From Nitrospira defluvii (GTDB taxonomy: Bacteria > Nitrospirota > Nitrospiria > Nitrospirales > Nitrospiraceae), in assembly GCF_905220995.1 (NCBI RefSeq), contig NZ_CAJNBJ010000001.1, forward strand, positions 930,001-994,000: DNA of 64,000 bases. The letters run 5' to 3'. The notes under the pieces are model-generated. The model made no database searches. It had not been told where the DNA came from and saw only the letters and a program-made list of their open reading frames with translations. The stretch's first letter is position 1. Each line of letters opens with the position of its first letter. Made by a program: the position numbers and the translations under genes. Positions 48,093 through 55,777 of this stretch are shown here, piece after piece.

Positions 48093-49381
48093 GCGTCAAA
48101 ATCCTCAACGGCTCGTTGCTGGATGAGACGCCGCTTCTGATCCTTGTCGCGCGTCTTAGCGGAGAGGGGCGGGAAGAGTCCGAAGTTGGTGTTCATCGGT
48201 TGAAAATGCGCCGGATCGCTCTTGGTGAGATGCGCGACCAGGCACCCGTGCGCACTGGTGGGCGGGGGAGTCACGAGAGGTTGCCCGGCCACCCCCCGGG
48301 CGACGTTGATGCCGGCAAGCCCACCCATGGCCGCAGACTCGGTATACCCTTCGACTCCCACTAATTGGCCGGCAAAAAAGACGGTACCGCGGCTCTTGAG
48401 CTGGAGCGTCTCCCTCAACAATTGAGGTGAGTTGATGAAGGTGTTGCGGTGTAGGCTTCCCAGGCGCAGAAACTCAGCCTGCTCCAGTCCGGGAATGAGA
48501 CGAAACACCCGCCGCTGTTCCGGATAGGTGAGTTTCGTCTGGAATCCCACCATGTTGTAGCAGGTCCCGTGGACATTTTCGGTTCGCAATTGTACGACCG
48601 CATAGGGACGCTTCCCGGTTTTCGGATCTTCTAACCCAACCGGCTTGAGCGGCCCGAATTGCATGGTCTGTCGGCCCCGTTCTGCCATGACCTCGATGGG
48701 AATGCAGCTTTCGAAATAGGGAACCTTCTCGAACTCTTTTGGCTGCACCTTTTCAGCCGTCATCATCGCGTCATACAGGGCGTTGTATGCGGCTTCGTCG
48801 AGCGGGCAATTCAGATAATCCGCGCCGCCTTTTCCATACCGCGATGCCCGGTACACGATGTCCATATTGATGGACTCAGCATCGATAATGGGCGAGATCG
48901 CGTCAAAGAAATAGAGGTGCCGCTCATGGGTCAATTCGGCGATGGCCTTCGATAATTTTTCAGAGGTTAACGGGCCGGTCGCAATGATTGTGACAGCATC
49001 TGCAGGGATTTCCGTTACCTCTTCGCGGATGATCCGAATATTGGGATGCCCTTCCAGCGCCTGCGTGATGGCACGCGCGAAGATCTCGCGATCCACCGCC
49101 AATGCCGAACCGGCCGGCACGCGCGCCTCCTCGGCGGCACGAATCACCAGGGAGTTCAGGTGACGCATCTCGGCCTTCAAAATGCCTGGAGCGTTCAACG
49201 GATCGACGGAACCGAGGGAATTCGAGCAGACCAGCTCCGCCAAATCGCCCGTTTTATGAGCCTTGGTCATCTCCTTCGGACGCATTTCGTAGAGCGTCAC
49301 CTTGGCCCCGCGATGTGCCGCCTGCCAGGCCGCTTCCGAGCCGGCCAGACCGCCGCCGATGATGACGATGTCTTCACGCAT
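48065..49381 (-). CDS. trmFO: Folate-dependent tRNA(U54) methyltransferase TrmFO
   Basis: Methylenetetrahydrofolate-tRNA-(uracil-5)-methyltransferase, 438 residues, FAD-dependent, forming m5U54 in tRNA. The FAD loop IIGGGLAGSEAAWQAA starts the protein, with the catalytic Cys in the block ELVCSNSLGS and the late GQLVGVEGYTESAAMG. It heads the trmFO-xerC-hslV-hslU-argB series and lies 200 bp from tRNA-Val. Confidence 0.96.
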   Translation of the reverse strand: MREDIVIIGGGLAGSEAAWQAAHRGAKVTLYEMRPKEMTKAHKTGDLAELVCSNSLGSVDPLNAPGILKAEMRHLNSLVIRAAEEARVPAGSALAVDREIFARAITQALEGHPNIRIIREEVTEIPADAVTIIATGPLTSEKLSKAIAELTHERHLYFFDAISPIIDAESINMDIVYRASRYGKGGADYLNCPLDEAAYNALYDAMMTAEKVQPKEFEKVPYFESCIPIEVMAERGRQTMQFGPLKPVGLEDPKTGKRPYAVVQLRTENVHGTCYNMVGFQTKLTYPEQRRVFRLIPGLEQAEFLRLGSLHRNTFINSPQLLRETLQLKSRGTVFFAGQLVGVEGYTESAAMGGLAGINVARGVAGQPLVTPPPTSAHGCLVAHLTKSDPAHFQPMNTNFGLFPPLSAKTRDKDQKRRLIQQRAVEDFDAWIAQSGLS

Positions 49382-49544
49382 GAATGGGAAACCTTTGAAA
49401 AGATGGAAGGAGGCCCATTGTAGGAATCGCCTTTTCTCGATGTCAAGAAACGGAGGGGTATTTCACAATCTCCAGCGACACCGGCTGCTCATCAACACAG
49501 GTCCCTGACCGCATAACTTTTCGGACAGGCTACTCCCGGGTTTG

Positions 49545-49574
49545 TTGCTCCCTTTCGGCCGACCATGCTAGACT
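49545..49574 (+). promoter_or_regulatory. tRNA-Val promoter
   Basis: TTGCTC at 49545-49550 and TAGACT at 49569-49574 are 18 bp apart; transcription would begin about 5 bp before the mature tRNA 5' end. Confidence 0.55.
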
Positions 49575-49585
49575 GCGGCCGGTGT

Positions 49586-49660
49586 GGGCGATTAGCTCAG
49601 TGGGAGAGCGCTTCCTTCACACGGAAGAGGCCACAGGTTCGATACCTGTATCGCCCACCA
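49586..49660 (+). tRNA. tRNA-Val(CAC), island attachment site
   Basis: Complete 75-nt tRNA with acceptor GGGCGAT/ATCGCCC, anticodon loop TTCACAC (anticodon CAC), T arm CAGGTTCGATACCTG and encoded CCA. Its last 47 bases are part of the 48-bp sequence duplicated at the right end of the island, so the integrated element leaves the tRNA intact. Confidence 0.97.
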
Positions 49661-49661
49661 T
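49614..49661 (+). repeat. attL, 48-bp core in tRNA-Val
   Basis: Covers tRNA-Val from the 5' side of the anticodon stem through CCA plus one base. Identical over 48 bp to 55778-55825. Confidence 0.93.
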
Positions 49662-50738
49662 TTTTTCAACCACTTGCACGACAGCACTCTCTGACACGCG
49701 CAACACTGTGGTCATTTTTGTGTCACGGTGTGACCGTCGGTCCAGAATCTCCACTCCATCTCGCAGGCTTTCCGGGTAATGATGCGCATACCGTTGCGTC
49801 ATCAGCGGCGACTTGTGCCCGAGGAGCCGTTGCACCTTGTAGAGATCGACTCCCGCCTGGACCAGCCGCGTTGCAAAGGTGTGGCGGAGATCATGGAAAT
49901 GGCAGTTCACAATCCCCGCTTTGGCCATCGCAGGCCGCAACGCCCGTCGCAGATGGTTGGGATCTAACCGTGTCCCGGCGAGACTGGGAAAGACCAGCGC
50001 GGTTTTGATATGCCGCACCTTGGCCTTCTCCGTCAGGAGCGCCATTACCGTCTGGTTCAATGGCACTGTCCGCCGCTCCCCGTTTTTGGACTCAAACACG
50101 GTCGCAGTTTTCCGAAACAGATCCACGCCGTTCCAGGTCAGTGACAGGATCTCGCCCAACCGCATCCCGCTATGCAGCGCGAACACCACGAGCTCGCGTA
50201 ACCAGGACGGACAGGCATCGAGCAATCGCGCCTCTTCATCCTCCATCAGCCAGCGGTCTCGTTTCGTCACGCCCTTTTCGAGAGACACGCGACTGACGGG
50301 ATTGTCTCGGCACCATTCCCACTCCCGCTTCGCCAGGCTGAAGGCCTTTCTGAGACAGGTCAGCTCCCGATTGATCGAGGCAGGTTTCACCCCGGCAGCA
50401 TACCGTCGACTTTTATACTCCACGATCAGCTTAGGGGTAATCTCGCCAAGCGTCCGATCTCCGAAGAAGGCCCGGAAACGCTTCAGGAAGGCTTGTCCAG
50501 TTTGTCGGCTGGCTAATTTCACGAGATGTTCTCGCTCAAAACGATCCATCAATTCCGCGAAGGTCCGAGACTGTTCCTCCGCTCGATCGAAATACTGTCC
50601 CTCGATTAATTGCACCTTCACCTTCGCCATGATGGCGTCAGCCAAGGCTCGATTCGATGACCCTGTCGACCGGCGAATTCGTTTCCCTTGAAACACAATA
50701 TTCATCCACCAAATATTCCCTCGCTTAACGAGCCCCAT
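49617..50738 (-). CDS. int: Tyrosine recombinase integrase of the island
   Basis: Phage-type integrase of 373 residues that should recombine attP with tRNA-Val. Catalytic residues: Arg in HSGMRLGEILSL, the HDLRH motif, His in LLGHKSP, and the nucleophile Tyr in MTQRYAHH. The ATG at 50738 has GGAAAGGAG just upstream; a longer frame would run through xis. The final 14-15 codons, stop included, lie inside the 48-bp att core, so the reading frame is the same before and after excision. The xis gene overlaps the start by 14 bp. Confidence 0.93.
   Translation of the reverse strand: MGLVKRGNIWWMNIVFQGKRIRRSTGSSNRALADAIMAKVKVQLIEGQYFDRAEEQSRTFAELMDRFEREHLVKLASRQTGQAFLKRFRAFFGDRTLGEITPKLIVEYKSRRYAAGVKPASINRELTCLRKAFSLAKREWEWCRDNPVSRVSLEKGVTKRDRWLMEDEEARLLDACPSWLRELVVFALHSGMRLGEILSLTWNGVDLFRKTATVFESKNGERRTVPLNQTVMALLTEKAKVRHIKTALVFPSLAGTRLDPNHLRRALRPAMAKAGIVNCHFHDLRHTFATRLVQAGVDLYKVQRLLGHKSPLMTQRYAHHYPESLRDGVEILDRRSHRDTKMTTVLRVSESAVVQVVEKMVGDTGIEPVASSV
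49704..49725 (+). repeat. 22-bp repeat, left copy
   Basis: Exact copy of 55627-55648 in the same orientation, 42 bp inside attL and within the 3' end of int. Candidate integrase arm site or trace of a second int gene. Confidence 0.7.
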
Positions 50739-51039
50739 CGTTGTTCTCCTTTCCAAGAGGGCTCGCTGTTGGTCTGGTTTCCCCGTGGCGAGGAGTATAG
50801 ATGGCACGTTTAGCCTCCACAATCAGGTGGTCTACGTCACCAGCTTTGTGGCGAGGCACGCAAGGAGGCCTGTGAGTGGGTGTGGCAGCAAAGCCGTTCA
50901 GCCAAGCCTGGATGGCCTCAGGTTCAAATCTGAGGAGGCCATGAATACGACGACAGGGAATCTTATTCTGTGAGGCCCAGAGATACAGTGTGGACGGCTT
51001 GATGTTGAGCCAAGCGGAGAGTTCTTTGACGGTAAGCAT
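50725..51039 (-). CDS. AlpA/Xis-like excisionase (MerR-type HTH)
   Basis: Small DNA-binding protein of about 104 residues, with an N-terminal helix-turn-helix: MLTVKELSAWLNIKPSTLYLWASQ followed by KIPCRRIHGLLRFEPEAIQAWL, the pattern of AlpA/excisionase proteins. It probably controls excision with the integrase encoded just downstream, overlapping by 14 bp. A GTG four codons upstream is another possible start. The C-terminal 40 residues are polar and have no motif. Confidence 0.8.
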   Translation of the reverse strand: MLTVKELSAWLNIKPSTLYLWASQNKIPCRRIHGLLRFEPEAIQAWLNGFAATPTHRPPCVPRHKAGDVDHLIVEAKRAIYTPRHGETRPTASPLGKENNDGAR

Positions 51040-51081
51040 ATGCAGATACACCGGGAGAGTCTCTCGACACCCCCAGTCCCC

Positions 51082-52089
51082 CTAACATGGGCTGCCGGCG
51101 TGACCGCCGGCAGACCGGTGAAACCGAGTGGGTGGTTGCTTGAGCAAATTGCGGTGTCGGTCTTTCCACCGAGCAATGCCCCTGACAATTTCGTTCAGTA
51201 GCCATTCTTCCCCTCCAGGGGTGGCACAAATCACCGCCAACATCGGCGTCAGGGTGTCACTCACCCATCGTTTTACGTTTTGCAGGGTCTGCACCTGCTT
51301 CTCCTGGGCCAATCGCCCCTTCTGAAATCCCTCCGTCAGGAGGGCGTACCACTCCAAGACTGGAGCCCGGTACCGTTCCTCATCCTCGGCATCCTTCGGG
51401 ATCTGCCGGAAGTCCACATACGAGCGAAGTAAGCCGACCACCAACTCCTTCCAATCGGCTTCGTCTAACGTGGCCAATGCTCGGGCACACTGTTCGGCCC
51501 GGTCCTTCTTGAGTTCCAGTTCCCACCGAGTCCCGTAGTCCTGATAGTGCTCTTGTCCTTTGCTCTGGAGTTCGAGGCGCTTGTCATAAATGCGCAAGAG
51601 TGTCTGACTCTGCGGACTCCCGAAGTACATCGTTTCGCCGGTGGTCGCCCCGGTGCCATGCATCAGGTTCGAGACGATATGCCGGACTTGCGCGGCACGG
51701 GTCACACACTGACCGGCAGCGACGGCCTCTCGAATCGTGCTGACCGGGACCGTACCCGCTCGATCATCCAGGGCGCAATCAATGCGCGTGACGTGTCCTT
51801 GCTGCTTATGCACCCATTGCAAAAGAGTTCGGATTTGATCCCGTGTCAGGGCGGACGCCAGGCCGCCCGACAGATCCACATGGATTTCATTCGGACGACG
51901 AGGGGCATTGGTGCCCAGTTTGCCGACTCCGCGCAGGCCGTCTACCCGTATCCATGATAAGGGGTACCCTCGGAACCCGCCTTTGGCTCGACTCCAATCT
52001 CCGCCGAGGACCTTCATGGTCTCTTGGGGGTTACTGGCCAGGACCGTAAAGGCGAGCCAATCAATCGTGAGGGTGAATGCAGAATCCAT
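51082..52089 (-). CDS. Rep_trans/RstA-type replication initiator
   Basis: Rolling-circle replication initiator of 335 residues, in the Rep_trans family (RstA of CTX phage and pT181-like RepC). Visible motifs: DWLAFTV at the start, HVTRIDCALDDRAG, the Tyr-containing catalytic block MYFGSPQS then LLRIYDKRLE, and RWELELKKDRAEQ. It would nick an origin and pilot replication of the excised circle. Paired hairpins lie just upstream of its start, a candidate origin. It is transcribed with xis and int, 42 bp apart. Confidence 0.85.
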   Translation of the reverse strand: MDSAFTLTIDWLAFTVLASNPQETMKVLGGDWSRAKGGFRGYPLSWIRVDGLRGVGKLGTNAPRRPNEIHVDLSGGLASALTRDQIRTLLQWVHKQQGHVTRIDCALDDRAGTVPVSTIREAVAAGQCVTRAAQVRHIVSNLMHGTGATTGETMYFGSPQSQTLLRIYDKRLELQSKGQEHYQDYGTRWELELKKDRAEQCARALATLDEADWKELVVGLLRSYVDFRQIPKDAEDEERYRAPVLEWYALLTEGFQKGRLAQEKQVQTLQNVKRWVSDTLTPMLAVICATPGGEEWLLNEIVRGIARWKDRHRNLLKQPPTRFHRSAGGHAGSPC

Positions 52090-52114
52090 GGAACCTATCG
52101 AACTCCTGTAAAGA

Positions 52115-52153
52115 GCGCTGTAGGTAGCGCCCCCGTGTTACCAAGACGGGGGC
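52115..52153. repeat. Paired hairpins upstream of rep
   Basis: GCGCT at 52115-52119 pairs with AGCGC at 52126-52130; directly after, an 8-bp perfect stem GCCCCCGT (52129-52136) / ACGGGGGC (52146-52153) has a 9-nt loop. The two stems share two bases, so they are mutually exclusive. Such switching hairpins beside a Rep gene resemble rolling-circle double-strand origins. Confidence 0.6.
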
Positions 52154-52329
52154 CATTCCGCTCCGCCCCGCAGCCTATCGGCATGCGGCGCGGACCGGCT
52201 TTGCCTCCCGGCGACGGATGACGGTGTTGCTCTGAACAGGGCTCCATTGGTGGTGTCATCGCATCCTTGTGACCGTTCCGTTGCACGCTCCGACCTTATG
52301 CAAACGCCCCCACGCAGTAAAGAACCCTC

Positions 52330-52369
52330 GAGGGGACAGGAGGGGTCACGAGGGGACAAATAGCGGACA
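52330..52369 (+). repeat. Iteron-like 10-bp direct repeats
   Basis: GAGGGGACA (52330), GAGGGGTCA (52340), GAGGGGACA (52350) and a degenerate GCGGACA (52363) recur every 10 to 13 bp. Tandem sites of this spacing are typical for a dimeric DNA-binding protein such as Rep or a regulator. Confidence 0.6.
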
Positions 52370-52935
52370 AATTATCGGATCACGGAGGCCAGAAGGGAAG
52401 TAGGCATGAGCATGCTTATGTGCGCTTTCGTGCGCTGGGAGCGGCAATTGTGCGCATCGTTCGGAGGCGGGACAGGGAGCGAACACAAATCAGCTCGTTT
52501 TTGAGTGGTGCGCGAAAAAAAGTTTGGCAGGCATTTCTAGTGTTCTGGGCTGAGATCAGAGGCAGACGCCCCACGCATTCTAGCGGAGATGGTAGCCGTG
52601 TGACCCATGGCTCTGGGATTAAGGATACACTTACTGGGACGTCGAGAGAAGGAGCGGATGCCTTGACTCCTCTTGTTATGAGGCGATCCTCATAGGCAAG
52701 GAGCAACCAAGGTCGCCCTACCTGGGCAAGGATCATTCAGATCGTCGCCGAAGTTAATCTCCAATCGCCTGACAAGCGAATTACCATTGGACTGTGTTTA
52801 TCTGAAATGGAGACTTGGTGGGTGTTCCTTGGTCCGGGAAACGTTGATTGATTGGGGAAGTTGAGGAAACTCAGGGAGTCTTTCTTGGCTGCGCGGGGGA
52901 CTTCGCTCTTCTTTCACGTAGGATCTAGCAGGATT

Positions 52936-53289
52936 TCATTGTTTGCAGGGAAAGATGGTTCGAAGCGCACTCTCAATAAGGTGACTGCCCGTCAAATGCC
53001 ACTGATCTGGATGTTCATTCAAATACTTCGTTACCACAGCCCCGAGTTGAGCAATCGTGACATTATCAGGAAGACATACCGACGTGCCCAAGGCATCAGC
53101 AACCCCCGTGACGTACCCCATAAATCTCGACGCTTTCAAATAATCAGCCCCATTTTCAGAGCGCTCGGCTCTTTCTCCTTCACGCATCATCGGTATGAGT
53201 TGATTGCCATCATAGAAGTAAGCCGAAGCGTCTGAGAGGATGTTTGAACTTAATATCGCAATGGTTATCAATATCTTGATCCGGACCAT
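52936..53289 (-). CDS. Rap1a/Tai-like secreted protein
   Basis: A 117-residue protein with an N-terminal signal sequence (about 23 residues, ending SDASA). The mature part fits the Rap1a/Tai immunity fold: GYVTGVADALG, VCLPDNVTIAQLGAVVTKYL and the terminal LIESALRTIFPC, with two conserved cysteines. Such proteins include immunity partners of type VI amidase effectors and free-standing relatives. No effector gene is beside it in this island. A periplasmic protective role is inferred. Start ATG is chosen for the signal peptide; the ribosome site is weak. Confidence 0.75.
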   Translation of the reverse strand: MVRIKILITIAILSSNILSDASAYFYDGNQLIPMMREGERAERSENGADYLKASRFMGYVTGVADALGTSVCLPDNVTIAQLGAVVTKYLNEHPDQWHLTGSHLIESALRTIFPCKQ

Positions 53290-53579
53290 GCTTTATCTCA
53301 GACACCTAGCGTTTTGAAGCATGACGAACCCTACTTTCTATGCTTGCGGAATTAGATCTAGTATCAGTTGCCATTTGCGTCCCTGGCCCCCTCAATCAGC
53401 GGCGCGACACTCTATCATGGGACACCTAGACGAGTTAATGCTCCAGTATAAATTCCCATCCATCACGCACGTTTTGAAGGAGATAGAAGAGGAGACATCG
53501 TCAGACGCCTATGTTTAGATGACGCCTGACGACGATCCCACTAGCGCATGCTAACCACAACACCTCAATTTATTCGCAT

Positions 53580-53825
53580 TCACCCCTTGGACGAATGTGG
53601 GTCTTTGCTCCCTGGAAATGTGCGCTCCTCGTCAAATCTTCCATTCACTTTATGAATTTTTACTGAACCGCCTTCGACTCCGATTACATTTTTCAAAACA
53701 CCTCCTTTGGTAGCATCCGCCTTGGTATCGAAACGGCGTAAAGTTCTACCGCTATCAAGATTCTTTAGCGCCCAATCATCATTTTTCTGATCAAACGTGA
53801 GCGAGAATTTCTTTAAGTTTGCCAT
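53580..53825 (-). CDS. DUF2188-like small protein
   Basis: Protein of 81 residues with the DUF2188 pattern: DDWALKNLDSGRTLRRFDTK, a variable middle, and the terminal VKIHKVNGRFDEERTFP. DUF2188 proteins are small, often near mobile elements, without known function. No signal peptide is seen. The surrounding DNA is clearly less GC-rich than the host genome, in line with acquired cargo. Confidence 0.75.
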   Translation of the reverse strand: MANLKKFSLTFDQKNDDWALKNLDSGRTLRRFDTKADATKGGVLKNVIGVEGGSVKIHKVNGRFDEERTFPGSKDPHSSKG

Positions 53826-53936
53826 GGATATCTCCAGTCATTCATATGTGTGTCCATTTAGGTAACTTAGTATTGGAGCATGAGGCTTGCGCACTCCCAA
53901 AGGAATGGCAAGCCTCAATGCCCATCCAGAGCTAGA

Positions 53937-54176
53937 TCAAGCAATCTTGCTCAAAGCATTGGATGCGGCCCAATCACTGAACTCCGTCACAAGCACACGG
54001 TCATTCCTGTCGGTGAGTTTCATCACCCAGTCTCGAATTGCGGTCGCGGACCAGGGTGTGTTGATTACCCAAGCAGAGAGCAGAACCCTCCGAGCTCCAG
54101 ACTTCTGAAGACCTGCAATCAGGTTTTTATAGTCTTGACCCGGTTGGGTGAGATCGTAGGAAATGAGAAATTGCAT
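53937..54176 (-). CDS. Cas2-like (SinR/VapD-fold) small protein
   Basis: A 79-residue protein of the stand-alone Cas2-like/SinR-type group with a ferredoxin-like fold: MQFLISYDLTQPGQDYKNLI, the later SAWVINTPWSATAIRD, and NDRVLVTEFSDWAAS, a hydrophobic strand with the tail of the fold. Cas2 and VapD relatives are nucleases or nucleic-acid-binding dimers. No CRISPR repeats or cas1 are present, so a CRISPR role is not supported; a toxin or regulator role is possible. A hairpin-rich stretch lies upstream. Confidence 0.65.
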   Translation of the reverse strand: MQFLISYDLTQPGQDYKNLIAGLQKSGARRVLLSAWVINTPWSATAIRDWVMKLTDRNDRVLVTEFSDWAASNALSKIA

Positions 54177-54209
54177 GGTGACCTTTCATATTTGTGATAT
54201 TGACATATA

Positions 54210-54420
54210 CGAAAGGGGCACCTAAAATCAGGCCCCTTTCGGGTGAACAGGGTGTGTGCCATCCAAACACAAGCACCCTGCCCACCAGTGGGTGCCTGGG
54301 CTATCGTGCCAGGCAAGGACGCCCGTGACAGGGAGGTCAACGTCTTCTCATAGAGACACCCCCTTTCCACACAGTACAAAGGCCTCGGTTCAACTTTGCG
54401 AGAGGGGAGCCGAGGCCTTT
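54210..54420. ncRNA. Dense hairpin array, possible structured RNA or origin
   Basis: Five perfect inverted repeats in 211 bp: 54210-54241 (10-bp stem CGAAAGGGGC), 54248-54280 (7 bp), 54281-54292 (5 bp, 2-nt loop), 54293-54315 (7 bp), and 54378-54420 (11-bp stem AAAGGCCTCGG). The first and last could be terminators; together they look like a structured RNA or a single-strand origin of a rolling-circle element. Strand of any transcript is not known. Confidence 0.45.
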
Positions 54421-54772
54421 GCATTTCCAGACAAGAATCGTTCCAGATTCCGTTCCGTCATTGCCTACTAGATATAGTGATCCCATTTTTTTGTCAAACA
54501 AAATGTTGTGGCACACCTGTGAGTAATGGGGATAAGCTGGTGATATCGCTGCGGCCAGATTGGGAGCCGCGTTTATGAATTTCTCACCAAGTTATCCACA
54601 GCTGCATAGAGAGCATGAAAGGACAATTTAGAGGTAGGGCCAGAAATTTCAGGGTGACGACAAAAAAATCTTCGCGCAGATGTAGGAGGAGACTGCGTTA
54701 TATCAGGCCGTCCACTCGCCCACCGTGTATTCGGTTCCACTCCCTCGTACTGTGGGGCAAGGCAGGGATTAG
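54421..54772. other. Gap in island, no gene seen
   Basis: About 350 bp, less GC-rich than the genome, between the hairpin array and the PIN toxin gene. Only short frames without motifs occur. It may be the downstream part of the toxin transcript or eroded cargo. Confidence 0.4.
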
Positions 54773-55192
54773 TTATCGCTGTGCGAGCAGGCGGGCAAAC
54801 TCGGCGGCTGAAATGACCGGCACTCCGCTGTAGTGTGAGGCCTCGAAATCCTTATCCCCGGTGACGAAGTATTTGGGCGGGGGTGTGGTCGCCATGAGAT
54901 CGAGGAACGGTCGATCATGCGCATCGCGCAGAGGGGTGTTAGTGGGATGGGGATCGACGAACTGCACTTCAGCTTGGATGGTCGTCAGAAAGCTCGTGAT
55001 ATTCACCCCCGCCCGAGTAAACGCTCGCTGGAGTTTTGGGCGCCGCAAGACGGCTTCCAGTTCCGCGAAGGTCTCAGGGCTCATGACAGAGATGAGGCGA
55101 CGCTGTAGGACGGCTTGGATGATCCGTGCAGGAGGCCCTGCGGCGGATAGCAGACCGGACACGAAGATATTGGTATCAAGAACGACGCGCAC
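54773..55192 (-). CDS. PIN-domain toxin (VapC-like)
   Basis: PIN-domain ribonuclease-type toxin, 139 residues from the GTG at 55192. Conserved acidic residues: Asp in VRVVLDTNIFVSGLL, Glu in the middle (FAELEAVL), and Asp in the later DAHDRPFLDLMA and VTGDKDFEA. It belongs to the subgroup labelled putative toxin-antitoxin system toxin component, PIN family. It starts inside the antitoxin gene, 17 bp before that gene's end. It would cut RNA unless held by the antitoxin. A longer frame back to 55225 is possible. Confidence 0.87.
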   Translation of the reverse strand: MRVVLDTNIFVSGLLSAAGPPARIIQAVLQRRLISVMSPETFAELEAVLRRPKLQRAFTRAGVNITSFLTTIQAEVQFVDPHPTNTPLRDAHDRPFLDLMATTPPPKYFVTGDKDFEASHYSGVPVISAAEFARLLAQR

Positions 55193-55436
55193 GCTCGCGC
55201 CGAACCGCTGCCACCTCAGCGGCAATTTGTTCAGGAGTGATGCTTAGCTCGCGTGCGGCACGGCGCACCTTGCCGACCATGCGAGCCAGCTTCTTCCGAC
55301 TGGCTGCTCTGGCTGGAGACTCCAAAATCAGCACGTCGGAGTCCCGATGTGCCACCACGGCTTTTCCCCACCCCTTCATCCAGGAGGAGGGAATCACCAC
55401 GCCTTCTTTGGTGTACTTCACGGCTTTCATCGGCAA
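55176..55436 (-). CDS. Antitoxin of the PIN toxin (AbrB-like N terminus)
   Basis: An 86-residue protein just upstream of and overlapping the toxin gene. The N-terminal strand VKYTKEGVVIPSSWMKGWG resembles AbrB/MazE-like swapped-hairpin DNA-binding folds; the C-terminal half is a basic helix (KKLARMVGKVRRAARELSIT) suited to wrapping the toxin. An in-frame ATG two codons later is an alternative start. It presumably neutralises the PIN protein and represses the pair's promoter. Confidence 0.78.
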   Translation of the reverse strand: MPMKAVKYTKEGVVIPSSWMKGWGKAVVAHRDSDVLILESPARAASRKKLARMVGKVRRAARELSITPEQIAAEVAAVRRERARRS

Positions 55437-55777
55437 CGCAACCAGTGTACCCGCAGGCAGTATACCATGGTGCTGCGGCTCTGTAGTCAGCGGTCGGCGA
55501 TTTTGCGAGCCGCTCGACTGTCGTTTGTCGCTTCATTCTCTGAGGGCTCGATTGTGATCGTCCCTGCCGAACCACTTCCTTTCGGCGTCGCCTGCTGGTT
55601 AACGATCTTGTCGTCCGAGGTCATTTCACTGTGGTCATTTTTGTGTCAGAAACTATCCAAAACCTCAAAATGTCCTGTACACAGTCGAAGCAATAGAAAG
55701 CTCTTAAACACCTGACTTGTAAGGCTTTTGTGGGGAAACCATTGCAACAGCGAACATTGTAAAAATCTAGCTTTTCG
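55437..55777. other. Right end of island, non-coding
   Basis: About 340 bp without a convincing gene, more A+T-rich toward attR. It carries the right 22-bp repeat and probably binding sites for the integrase and excisionase. Confidence 0.45.
55627..55648 (+). repeat. 22-bp repeat, right copy
   Basis: Identical to 49704-49725 and in the same orientation, 129 bp left of attR. Read on the minus strand it could encode the same DTKMTTV segment as the integrase tail, then a stop two codons later. Confidence 0.7.

Larger units (their letters stand above)
52090..52935. other. Island non-coding region with repeats
   Basis: About 850 bp without a convincing gene between rep and the Rap1a-like gene. 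It holds the rep-proximal hairpins, the 52330 iterons, the near-palindrome CATGAGCATGCTTATG (52405-52420) and two GTGCGCT copies 10 bp apart (52420, 52430) followed by GTGCGCA (52450). A plus-strand frame of 91 codons (52420-52695) has no motif. Confidence 0.55.

Noticed and set aside
52852-53235. Plus-strand 127-codon frame
   Set aside because: It is antisense to the Rap1a-like gene, which has a signal peptide and family motifs; the plus frame has none.
53321-53518. Plus-strand 65-codon frame in the island
   Set aside because: No ribosome site, no motif and unlike coding DNA in its first half; not supported, though its end is plausibly helical.
54119-54424. Minus-strand 101-codon frame over the hairpin array
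   Set aside because: It overlaps the Cas2-like gene, is rich in Cys/Arg/Pro without motif and runs through several perfect inverted repeats.
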